This document shows positions 1 to 4,725 of a stretch of DNA of 6,652 bases, one piece after another. The translations under genes and the position numbers were made by a program. A model generated the notes under the pieces. It was not told where the DNA came from and did not search any database. It saw nothing but the letters and a program-made list of their open reading frames with translations. Position 1 is the stretch's first letter; every line of letters starts with the position of its first letter. Source of the DNA: Pseudomonadota bacterium (lineage in GTDB: Bacteria > Pseudomonadota > Gammaproteobacteria > Burkholderiales > Burkholderiaceae_C); NCBI GenBank assembly GCA_023438115.1, contig JAEZEB010000344.1:1-6652 (forward strand). Direction: 5' to 3'.

Positions 1-817
1 GCCGCAGCGCGCGCACGGCGGCGCCGCCGGCCCACAGCTGCACGGCGGCCGGCAGCGCCTCGCGCAGTTGCTGCAAGGTCGCCTGCGCCTGCCGTGCCGC
101 GAAAGCGGCGGAGAACGAGACGGCGACCACATCGGCATTCCAGGCGCGCGCGGCCTGCGCGATGTCGGCCACCGGCGTCTGCGTGCCGAGCGATACGCAT
201 TGCGCCCCTTCCAGCACCAGCAGGGCCTCCACCATCAGCAGTCCCAGCCCGTGCATCTCGCCGGGCGGCGTGGTGAGCATCACCTGCGGCCCGCGGCCCC
301 GCGGCACCGCCGCGATCGCCTGGCGCACTAGCCGCTCCGCGATCTCGGTGAAGAGGTGTTCCTCGAACACCTGCAGGCGTCCCTGGGCCCACGCTTCCCC
401 CACCAGGATGCTCAAGGGGGCGATTGTGTCCAGGACAAACATGCGCAAGCCTTGGCGCGCCAGGCGCTGCTGCAGGGCGTGCGCGCAGCCGGGCGCGTCG
501 TCCCCGCCCAGCATGTCGAGCAGGTCCTGCAAGTCGCCGGCCTCGGCCTGCGAGGGCGATTCCGCCCGGGCACGGGCCAGGGCCTCCTCCAGTTCGCCGG
601 CATCGGCGGCCAGCAGCCGCCCGGGGCGGTGGCCCAGGTCCATCAGGCGCTTGACCAGCCGCAGCTGCTGCACCTGCTCGGCCGGGTAGGTCCGCTCGCC
701 GCGCGCATCCCGCTGCGGCTGCGGAAAGCCGTAGCGGCGTTCCCAGACGCGAAGCACGTCCTTGGAGATGCCGACGTCGCGCTCGACGGCCGAGATGGAA
801 TAGACAGGTTCTTTCAT
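1..817 (-). CDS. MerR-family regulator with cobalamin-binding photoreceptor module (CarH/LitR-like), 3' end outside window
   Basis: Reading the minus strand from the ATG at 817-815 gives 272 residues with no stop before the window edge; the stop lies to the left. Residues about 5-75 are a MerR winged helix (VYSISAVERDVGISKDVLRV, then WERRYGFPQP and R-x-Y-P). The remainder is a B12-binding module: a helical cap carrying W143-x9-E153-H154, then a Rossmann-like part starting with E187-M-H189-G-L-G192, followed by a VAVSFS strand and a WAGG turn. In Thermus CarH the matching Trp/Glu/His contact the adenosyl group, and the His of E/D-x-H-x-x-G is the lower cobalt ligand. Such proteins bind DNA as dark tetramers and fall apart in light. 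Both motifs are intact, so AdoCbl-dependent light sensing is plausible (inference). No Shine-Dalgarno precedes the ATG because a palindromic operator occupies that position. The gene is divergent from a fasciclin gene. Family assignment is secure; light response is less so. Confidence 0.9.
   Translation of the reverse strand, partial: MKEPVYSISAVERDVGISKDVLRVWERRYGFPQPQRDARGERTYPAEQVQQLRLVKRLMDLGHRPGRLLAADAGELEEALARARAESPSQAEAGDLQDLLDMLGGDDAPGCAHALQQRLARQGLRMFVLDTIAPLSILVGEAWAQGRLQVFEEHLFTEIAERLVRQAIAAVPRGRGPQVMLTTPPGEMHGLGLLMVEALLVLEGAQCVSLGTQTPVADIAQAARAWNADVVAVSFSAAFAARQAQATLQQLREALPAAVQLWAGGAAVRALR
425..439. promoter_or_regulatory. Intragenic near-copy of the MerR operator palindrome
   Basis: TGTGTCCAGGACAAA matches 14 of 15 bases of TTTGTCCAGGACAAA found twice in the intergenic region. 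The central TGTCC-A-GGACA dyad (427-437) is perfect. It lies within the regulator's coding sequence about 390 bp downstream of its start, where it encodes part of M-F-V-L-D-T. It may be an auxiliary repressor site or a coincidence of coding constraint. Confidence 0.35.
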
Positions 818-832
818 TTTGTCCAGGACAAA
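818..832. promoter_or_regulatory. Palindromic operator 1, abutting the MerR start codon
   Basis: TTTGTCCAGGACAAA is a perfect dyad with 7-bp arms around one central base. It lies directly against the regulator's ATG (815-817), where a ribosome binding site would be, and ends 3 bp before the -35 box of the divergent fasciclin promoter. An identical 15-mer recurs at 880-894. The natural candidate ligand is the adjacent MerR/B12 regulator, which would repress both its own gene and the fasciclin gene. That the repeat exists is direct observation; which protein binds it is inference. Confidence 0.7.
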
Positions 833-835
833 CGC

Positions 836-864
836 TTGACAACCGGAGGGTGTACTCCTATTCT
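836..864 (+). promoter_or_regulatory. Sigma70-type promoter of the fasciclin gene
   Basis: A perfect -35 box TTGACA (836-841) is followed by a 17-bp spacer and a 4/6 -10 box TATTCT (859-864), predicting a transcript start near 871 and a leader of about 70 nt. The promoter sits between the two identical palindromes, with operator 2 falling at about +9 to +25. The 17-bp spacing differs from the stretched 19-20 bp of promoters activated by MerR or SoxR-type proteins, which favours simple repression. Confidence 0.65.
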
Positions 865-868
865 CCGG
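843..868. repeat. Inverted repeat CCGGAG-N14-CTCCGG inside the promoter
   Basis: CCGGAG (843-848) and CTCCGG (863-868) are exact reverse complements separated by 14 bp. They cover the promoter spacer and the -10 region. The dyad centre (855.5) is almost exactly midway between the centres of operators 1 and 2 (825 and 887). It could be a third, degenerate contact region of the regulator array, or chance in GC-rich DNA. Confidence 0.3.
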
Positions 869-887
869 GTCTGGCTGATTTTGTCCA
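860..887 (-). promoter_or_regulatory. Possible promoter of the MerR gene
   Basis: On the minus strand, TGGACA (887-882, 5/6 to TTGACA) is followed after 16 bp by GAGAAT (865-860, 4/6 to TATAAT). The -35 box lies inside operator 2 and operator 1 would fall in the short leader, so bound repressor would block this promoter. The -10 box lacks the usual first T, so this is a weak prediction. Confidence 0.25.
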
Positions 888-895
888 GGACAAAA
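879..895. promoter_or_regulatory. Palindromic operator 2, downstream of the fasciclin promoter
   Basis: TTTTGTCCAGGACAAAA is a perfect dyad with 8-bp arms around a central A, and it contains the same 15-mer as operator 1. Its centre (887) is 62 bp from that of operator 1 (825), close to six helical turns, so the two sites face the same side of the DNA. It lies in the predicted early transcribed region of the fasciclin gene, a classical repressor position, and covers a candidate -35 of the regulator gene. Confidence 0.7.
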
Positions 896-940
896 CGCCG
901 GATCTCTCGCTCATCCATCTCTCCTGAAGGAATCGTTCCC

Positions 941-1393
941 ATGAAGAAAGCCGTCATCCTCGCTTCCCTGGTCCTGGCCGCTGCCGCGGCGCAGGCGCGC
1001 GACATCGTGGACACCGCGGTGGCCGCGGGCAACTTCAAGACCCTCACGGCCGCCCTGGAGCAGGCCGGCCTGGTCGACACCCTGCGCGGCAAGGGGCCGT
1101 TCACCGTGTTCGCGCCGACCGACGCGGCGTTCGCGCAGGTGCCGAAGGACCAGCTCGACGCCCTGCTGGCCGACAAGCAGAAGCTGGCCGCGGTGCTGAC
1201 CTACCATGTGGTGCCCGGCAAGGTGACCTCCGGCGACGTCAAGCCGGGCAAGGTGAAGTCGGTGCAGGGCAGCGAGCTCACGCTGTCCACGGCCGGCGGC
1301 GTGAAGGTGGACGGCGCCAATGTCGTCCAGGCGGACATCGCGGCCGACAACGGCGTGATCCACGTGATCGACCGCGTGGTGCTGCCGAAGTAA
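941..1393 (+). CDS. Secreted single-domain fasciclin (FAS1) protein
   Basis: A 150-residue protein. The start at 941 has a good Shine-Dalgarno (GAAGGA, 926-931) nine bases upstream. The open frame extends further left, but only through sequence antisense to the MerR gene. MKKAVILASLVLAAAAAQA is a typical Sec signal peptide with probable cleavage after A19. The rest is one FAS1 domain: DIVDTAVAAGNFKTLTAAL at its start, the hallmark GPFTVFAPTDAAF near residue 53, the second hallmark TYHVVPGK near residue 87, and a closing NGVIHVIDRVVLPK. The expected location is the periplasm or outside the cell. Bacterial FAS1 proteins have poorly known roles in adhesion or stress; I recall one belonging to the singlet-oxygen RpoE regulon of Rhodobacter sphaeroides. 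Placement behind two palindromic operators, divergent from a B12-type MerR regulator, suggests light- or photooxidation-linked expression (inference). Confidence 0.93.
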   Translation: MKKAVILASLVLAAAAAQARDIVDTAVAAGNFKTLTAALEQAGLVDTLRGKGPFTVFAPTDAAFAQVPKDQLDALLADKQKLAAVLTYHVVPGKVTSGDVKPGKVKSVQGSELTLSTAGGVKVDGANVVQADIAADNGVIHVIDRVVLPK

Positions 1394-1444
1394 GGCGTCC
1401 GCGCCTTCGCGTGCCAAGGGGCGCCTCCGCAGGGCGTCCCTTCT
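1392..1444 (+). terminator. Tandem hairpins after the fasciclin gene, possible terminator
   Basis: Two hairpins follow the stop codon. The first is AAGGCG-TCCG-CGCCTT (1392-1407), a 6-bp stem with a four-base loop. The second (1416-1442) pairs AAGGGGCGCC with GGCGTCCCTT, a 10-bp stem with one G-T wobble and a 7-base loop. Only a short TTCT follows and no clear T tract, so intrinsic termination may be inefficient. The location between two independently regulated units fits a terminator. Confidence 0.45.
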
Positions 1445-1496
1445 GCATTCCGGAGCGGGTCGACGGACGGGGGCTATCCAGCGCCCTGGTTTCTGG

Positions 1497-1530
1497 TGCA
1501 AAATAGAACGACCGTTCGTTTTATTTTGCA
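1497..1530. promoter_or_regulatory. 34-bp inverted repeat, probable TetR operator
   Basis: The dyad is centred between 1513 and 1514, and 15 of 17 base pairs are symmetric. Outer arms are TGCAAAATA (1497-1505) and TATTTTGCA (1522-1530); the inner core is AACGACCGTTCGTT (1507-1520). The core has the size and look of a TetR-family operator, and the site ends 9 bp before the TetR start codon, so autoregulation and control of the downstream fatty-acid operon are likely. The AT-rich arms probably include promoter elements (TATTTT at 1522-1527 or TAGAAC at 1504-1509 as -10), but I cannot assign a clear -35. Confidence 0.75.
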
Positions 1531-1539
1531 GCCACCCCG

Positions 1540-2244
1540 ATGTCCGTGTCCGCCCTGCCATTGAGGCCGCCCCGTGCCCGGGACGGCAAGGCCTTGCACA
1601 AGGGCCAGCAGACCAAGGCCGCCATCGTCGATGCCGCGCTCAGCCTGGCCACGCAGGTCGGCCTGGAGGGCCTGTCGATCGGCGCGCTGGCCGAGGTGAT
1701 CCAGATGAGCAAATCGGGCGTGTTCGCCCACTTCGGCTCGCGCGAGGAACTGCAGATCTCGGTGATCCGCGAATACCACCAGCGCTTCGAGCAGGAGGTG
1801 TTCTATCCCTCGCTGTCGAAGCCGCGCGGCCTGCCGCGCCTGCGGGCGATGTTCGCCAACTGGATGCAGCGCACCAGCGTGGAACTGCATTCCGGCTGCA
1901 TCTACATCAGCGGCGCCGTCGAGTTCGACGACCGCCCGGGGCCCGTGCGCGACGCGCTCGCCGAGTCGGTGCAGACCTGGCACGAGGCGATGAAGCGCGC
2001 CATCGTCATCGCCCGCGAGGAAGGGCATCTCGCCGCGGACACGGACGAGGAGCAGATGCTCTTCGAGATCCACGGCCTGATCCTCGTCCTCCACTACGAG
2101 GCCCGTTTCCTGAAGAATCCGAGTTCGACCGCGCGGGCCAACGCGGGGTTCGAGAACATCCTGCGGCGCTACGGGTCCGTCCCGGCCGCCGTGCCCAAGC
2201 CTTCCAGCAAACCCGCCCGATCGGCCAAGACCGCCAAGGAGTAA
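1540..2244 (+). CDS. TetR-family transcriptional regulator of the fatty-acid operon
   Basis: A 234-residue protein. Residues about 25-72 form a TetR DNA-binding domain: TKAAIVDAALSLATQVG, then LSIGALAEVIQMSKSGVFAH with the recognition helix around residues 57-65. Residues 75-205 are the expected all-helical ligand and dimer domain. The last ~20 residues are a Pro/Ser/Lys/Ala-rich tail. Immediately downstream are beta-oxidation enzymes, so an acyl-CoA or fatty acid is the likely inducer, as for other TetR-type regulators of fatty-acid degradation (inference). A large inverted repeat just upstream suggests autoregulation. There is no recognisable Shine-Dalgarno before the ATG at 1540; the DNA-binding domain starts near residue 25, so a later start or a leaderless transcript is possible. 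The acyl-CoA dehydrogenase begins six bases after its stop, and that gene's ribosome site overlaps the end of this one, so the two are co-transcribed. Confidence 0.93.
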   Translation: MSVSALPLRPPRARDGKALHKGQQTKAAIVDAALSLATQVGLEGLSIGALAEVIQMSKSGVFAHFGSREELQISVIREYHQRFEQEVFYPSLSKPRGLPRLRAMFANWMQRTSVELHSGCIYISGAVEFDDRPGPVRDALAESVQTWHEAMKRAIVIAREEGHLAADTDEEQMLFEIHGLILVLHYEARFLKNPSSTARANAGFENILRRYGSVPAAVPKPSSKPARSAKTAKE

Positions 2245-2250
2245 GAAGAG

Positions 2251-4047
2251 ATGCCCGTGTACAACCCGCCCCTGCGCGACATGCAGTTCGTCATCCACGA
2301 GGTGCTGAACTCGACCGAGGAACTCAAGGCGTGCCCGCGCCACGCCGACCTCGATGCCGACACCGTGAACGCGGTGCTCGAGGAAGCCGGCAAGTTCGCC
2401 GCCGAAGTGGCCTTCCCGCTGAACCGCGTGGGCGACGAGCAGGGCTGCAAGCTGGACAAGGAGACCCACGAGGTCAAGACGCCGGACGGCTTCAAGGAGG
2501 CCTATGCCAAGTTCATCGAAGGCGGCTGGCCGGCGCTGTCCTGCGATCCCGAGTACGGCGGCCAGGGCCTGCCCTTCGTGCTGAACCAGTGCATGTACGA
2601 GATGCTGAACAGCGCCAACCAGGCCTGGACCATGTATCCCGGCCTCTCGCACGGCGCCTATGAAGCACTGCACGCGCACGGCACCGACGAACAGAAGAAG
2701 CTGTTCCTGCCCAAGCTGGTCACCGGCGAGTGGACCGGCACCATGTGCCTGACCGAGCCGCACTGCGGCACCGACCTGGGCCTGCTGCGCACCAAGGCCG
2801 AACCGCAGGCCGACGGCACCTACAAGATCACCGGCAACAAGATCTTCATCTCGGCCGGCGAACACGACTTCACCGAGAACATCGTGCACCTGGTGCTGGC
2901 GCGCCTGCCGGACGCGCCGCAGGGCAGCAAGGGCATCTCGCTGTTCCTGGTGCCCAAGTTCCTGGTCAAGGCCGACGGCTCGCTCGGCGAGCGCAACGGC
3001 ATCCACTGCGGCGGCCTGGAGCACAAGATGGGCATCCACGGCAACGCCACCGCGCAGCTGGTGCTGGAGAACGCCGTCGGCACGCTGGTGGGCCAGCCGA
3101 ACAAGGGCCTGCAGGCCATGTTCGTGATGATGAACGCCGCGCGCCTGGGCGTGGGCAACCAGTCGCTGGGCCTGACCGAAGTGGCCTTCCAGAACGCGCT
3201 GGCCTACGCCAAGGACCGCCTGCAGATGCGCGCGCTGTCCGGCCCCAAGGCCAAGGACAAGCCGGCCGACCCGATCATCGTGCACCCCGACGTGCGCAAG
3301 ATGCTGCTGACCGCCAAGGCCTATGCCGAGGGCGGCCGCGCGATGTCCATCTTCTGCGCGAACCTCCTGGACAAGGAGCTGTACCACCCCGACGAGAAGG
3401 TGCGCAAGGAAAGCGCCGAACTGGTGGCGCTGCTCACGCCCATCGTCAAGGCCTTCCTCACCGACAACGGCCACATCTCCACCAATGCCTGCATGCAGGT
3501 GTTCGGCGGCCACGGCTTCATCGCCGAGTGGGGCATGGAGCAGTTCGTGCGGGACAACCGCATCAACATGATCTACGAGGGCACCAACACCATCCAGTCG
3601 CTGGACCTGCTGGGCCGCAAGATCCTGGGCAACCAGGGCGCGACGCTGAAGAAGTTCGGCAAGCTGGTCGCGCAGCTGGTGGAGGAAGAGGGCGTCAACG
3701 AGAAGATGGCGGAGTTCATCAACCCCGTCGCCTACCTCGGCGACCAGATGACGAAGTTCACCACCGAGATCGGCTTCAAGGCCTTCCAGAACCCGGACGA
3801 AGTGGGCGGCGCCGCGGTGGACTACCTGCGCGTGGCGGGCCACCTGGTGTTCGGCTACTTCTGGGCCCGCATGGCGCAGGTGGCGCTGCGCCAGATCGAG
3901 GCCGGCAACACCGACCCGTTCTACCAGGCCAAGCTGCAGACCGCGCGCTTCTACTTCGCGCGCCTGTTCCCGGAGACCGCGTCGCTGATGCGCACGGCGC
4001 GTTCCGGCGTGAAGAACCTGCTGGATACGGACGCGGCGCTGGCATGA
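2251..4047 (+). CDS. Acyl-CoA dehydrogenase, ~600-residue FadE/DmdC-like class
   Basis: A 598-residue FAD enzyme catalysing alpha,beta-dehydrogenation of acyl-CoA, the first step of beta-oxidation, in the cytoplasm with electrons passed to electron-transfer flavoprotein. YNPPLRDMQFVIHEVL at the N terminus is the signature of the short N-terminal domain of this long class. The middle domain has CLTEPHCGTDLG (from C166) and KITGNKIFISAGEHD. The C-terminal flavin domain has QVFGGHGFIAEWGMEQFVRD and IYEGTNTIQS, whose E443 is the expected catalytic base. About 130 further residues form the extra C-terminal domain that distinguishes this class from ~380-residue acyl-CoA dehydrogenases. Relatives are often named 3-methylmercaptopropionyl-CoA dehydrogenase (DmdC), but the operon points to ordinary medium/long-chain acyl-CoA; the substrate cannot be read from sequence. 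AAGGAG (2236-2241) overlaps the TetR stop and suggests translational coupling. Its TGA overlaps the next ATG. Confidence 0.95.
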   Translation: MPVYNPPLRDMQFVIHEVLNSTEELKACPRHADLDADTVNAVLEEAGKFAAEVAFPLNRVGDEQGCKLDKETHEVKTPDGFKEAYAKFIEGGWPALSCDPEYGGQGLPFVLNQCMYEMLNSANQAWTMYPGLSHGAYEALHAHGTDEQKKLFLPKLVTGEWTGTMCLTEPHCGTDLGLLRTKAEPQADGTYKITGNKIFISAGEHDFTENIVHLVLARLPDAPQGSKGISLFLVPKFLVKADGSLGERNGIHCGGLEHKMGIHGNATAQLVLENAVGTLVGQPNKGLQAMFVMMNAARLGVGNQSLGLTEVAFQNALAYAKDRLQMRALSGPKAKDKPADPIIVHPDVRKMLLTAKAYAEGGRAMSIFCANLLDKELYHPDEKVRKESAELVALLTPIVKAFLTDNGHISTNACMQVFGGHGFIAEWGMEQFVRDNRINMIYEGTNTIQSLDLLGRKILGNQGATLKKFGKLVAQLVEEEGVNEKMAEFINPVAYLGDQMTKFTTEIGFKAFQNPDEVGGAAVDYLRVAGHLVFGYFWARMAQVALRQIEAGNTDPFYQAKLQTARFYFARLFPETASLMRTARSGVKNLLDTDAALA

Positions 4048-4553
4048 GGCCGAACCTTGTCATTGCGGGCTGGACCCGCAATCCAGAGGGCGCCCGATCA
4101 CGCGCCGCTGGTGGATCCCGGCTCAAGGCCGGGATGACAACCTTGGTGCTGCTTTGCGCCTCGCCCGCCTTCGCCCAGATGACCCCCGTGGGCACCTGGC
4201 ACAACATCGACGACAAGACGGGCCAGGCCCGCGCGGAGATCCGCATCGTCGACAACGGCGGCGTGGTGAGCGGCCGCATCGTCAAGCGCCTGGCGCCCGA
4301 TGCCAGGTCCGACGCCGTGTGCGAGGAGTGCAAGGACGACCGCAAGGGCCAGCCGCTGGACGGGCTGGAGATCCTGCGCGGCGCGAAGAAGGCCGAAGGC
4401 CGCGACGTGTGGGAGGGCGGCAAGATCCTCGACCCCGAGAACGGCCGCGAATACACGCTGCGGCTGACGCCCATCGAGGGCGGCAAGCGGCTGGAAGTGC
4501 GCGGCTCGATCGGGCCGTTCGGCCGCACCCAGACCTGGGTGCGGGTGCAGTAG
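4044..4553 (+). CDS. Small secreted DUF2147 protein with a repeat-derived N terminus
   Basis: Two starts are possible. ATG 4044 overlaps the dehydrogenase stop (ATGA) and gives 169 residues; ATG 4134 gives 139 residues. The mature part matches DUF2147 proteins: PVGTWHNIDDKTGQARAEI, then a C93-E-E-C96 pair, GLEILRGAKK, and a terminal GRTQTWVRV. The family is periplasmic and of unknown function. TTLVLLCASPAFA-Q (cleavage after A44 in the long form) is the hydrophobic core of a signal peptide, but everything before it is encoded by a palindromic repeat. From 4134 the peptide would have no positive charge, whereas the long form places R26 and K28 before the core. No Shine-Dalgarno is evident for either start. 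Translation by coupling from 4044 would also melt the hairpin that holds ATG 4134. I favour 4044 weakly; the domain call is secure. Its presence in a beta-oxidation operon is unexplained. Confidence 0.8.
   Translation: MRPNLVIAGWTRNPEGARSRAAGGSRLKAGMTTLVLLCASPAFAQMTPVGTWHNIDDKTGQARAEIRIVDNGGVVSGRIVKRLAPDARSDAVCEECKDDRKGQPLDGLEILRGAKKAEGRDVWEGGKILDPENGREYTLRLTPIEGGKRLEVRGSIGPFGRTQTWVRVQ
4053..4145. repeat. Dispersed palindromic repeat fused into the DUF2147 gene
   Basis: Two strong hairpins lie here. ATTGCGGG-CTGGA-CCCGCAAT (4062-4082) has an 8-bp stem, and ATCCCGGC-TCAAG-GCCGGGAT (4115-4135) has an 8-bp stem. They are enclosed by the inverted ends TTGTCAT (4057-4063) and ATGACAA (4134-4140). 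The wording (GTCATTGCGGGC...CAATCCAG, then TGGATCCCGGC...GCCGGGATGACAA) matches a very common class of proteobacterial intergenic repeat that I recognise from memory. Seven-base direct copies of AACCTTG flank it (4053-4059 and 4139-4145). The repeat is read through in frame as residues about 5-32 of the downstream protein. Confidence 0.75.
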
Positions 4554-4563
4554 TGGCATTTCT

Positions 4564-4650
4564 CCCTCCCCCTCTGGGGGAGGGCCGGGGTGCGGGCGGA
4601 TCGCGCGCGAACCTTGCCCCCACCCCCAACCCTCCCCCGGACGGGGAGGG
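4564..4650. repeat. GC-rich double-hairpin intergenic repeat
   Basis: Two perfect hairpins occur: CCCTCCCCC-TCT-GGGGGAGGG (4564-4584, 9-bp stem) and CCCTCCCC-CGGAC-GGGGAGGG (4630-4650, 8-bp stem). The two halves are also roughly inverted copies of one another, so the whole could fold as one long palindrome. This is another well-known type of dispersed proteobacterial intergenic repeat, recalled rather than searched. It fills most of the 172-bp gap before the next operon gene. With no T tract it is not a standard terminator, though it may attenuate transcription or protect the upstream mRNA end. Confidence 0.75.
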
Positions 4651-4662
4651 AGTCAGAGAGAC

Positions 4663-4677
4663 AGGAGAGTTTCCGTG
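4663..4677 (+). promoter_or_regulatory. Ribosome site serving an alternative GTG start of the next gene
   Basis: AGGAG (4663-4667) stands seven bases before GTG 4675, which is in frame with the ATG at 4726 and would add 17 residues (VYQDQDQRPVGEGKART). The downstream ATG has its own purine-rich stretch GGGAAGG (4711-4717) with an 8-base spacer. The Rossmann strand begins only five residues after the ATG, typical for the family, which favours 4726, but the GTG has the better-looking ribosome site. Confidence 0.35.
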
Positions 4678-4725
4678 TACCAGGACCAGGACCAGCGCCC
4701 CGTCGGCGAAGGGAAGGCAAGAACA

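Noticed and set aside
162..689. 175-codon plus-strand open frame
   Set aside because: Ser/Arg/Ala-rich shadow antisense to the MerR/B12 gene; no domain or ribosome site.
356..940. N-terminal extension of the fasciclin frame
   Set aside because: It lies antisense to the MerR gene and reads through the promoter and operators. The start at 941 has a good ribosome site and a clean signal peptide.
1318..1340. GTCCAGGCGGAC resembling the operator palindrome in the fasciclin gene
   Set aside because: Spacing and arms do not match TTTGTCCAGGACAAA; chance GC-rich similarity.
814..1561. Minus-strand open frames across the fasciclin gene (814-1176 and 911-1561)
   Set aside because: They are antisense to a well-supported secreted protein and read through the operators; there is no independent support.
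1474..3843. 789-codon open frame on the minus strand
   Set aside because: It runs antisense to the TetR and acyl-CoA dehydrogenase genes. Its His/Gln/Leu/Val/Gly-rich composition is that of a GC-biased shadow frame, with no recognisable domain.
2730..4043. Upstream extension of the DUF2147 reading frame
   Set aside because: This part is an Arg/Pro/Gly-rich alternative frame of the acyl-CoA dehydrogenase gene; only sequence from 4044 on can belong to the DUF2147 protein.
4680..4695. CAGGAC tandem direct repeat
   Set aside because: Only about two and a half units; too short to call a functional repeat and possibly coding if the GTG start is used.
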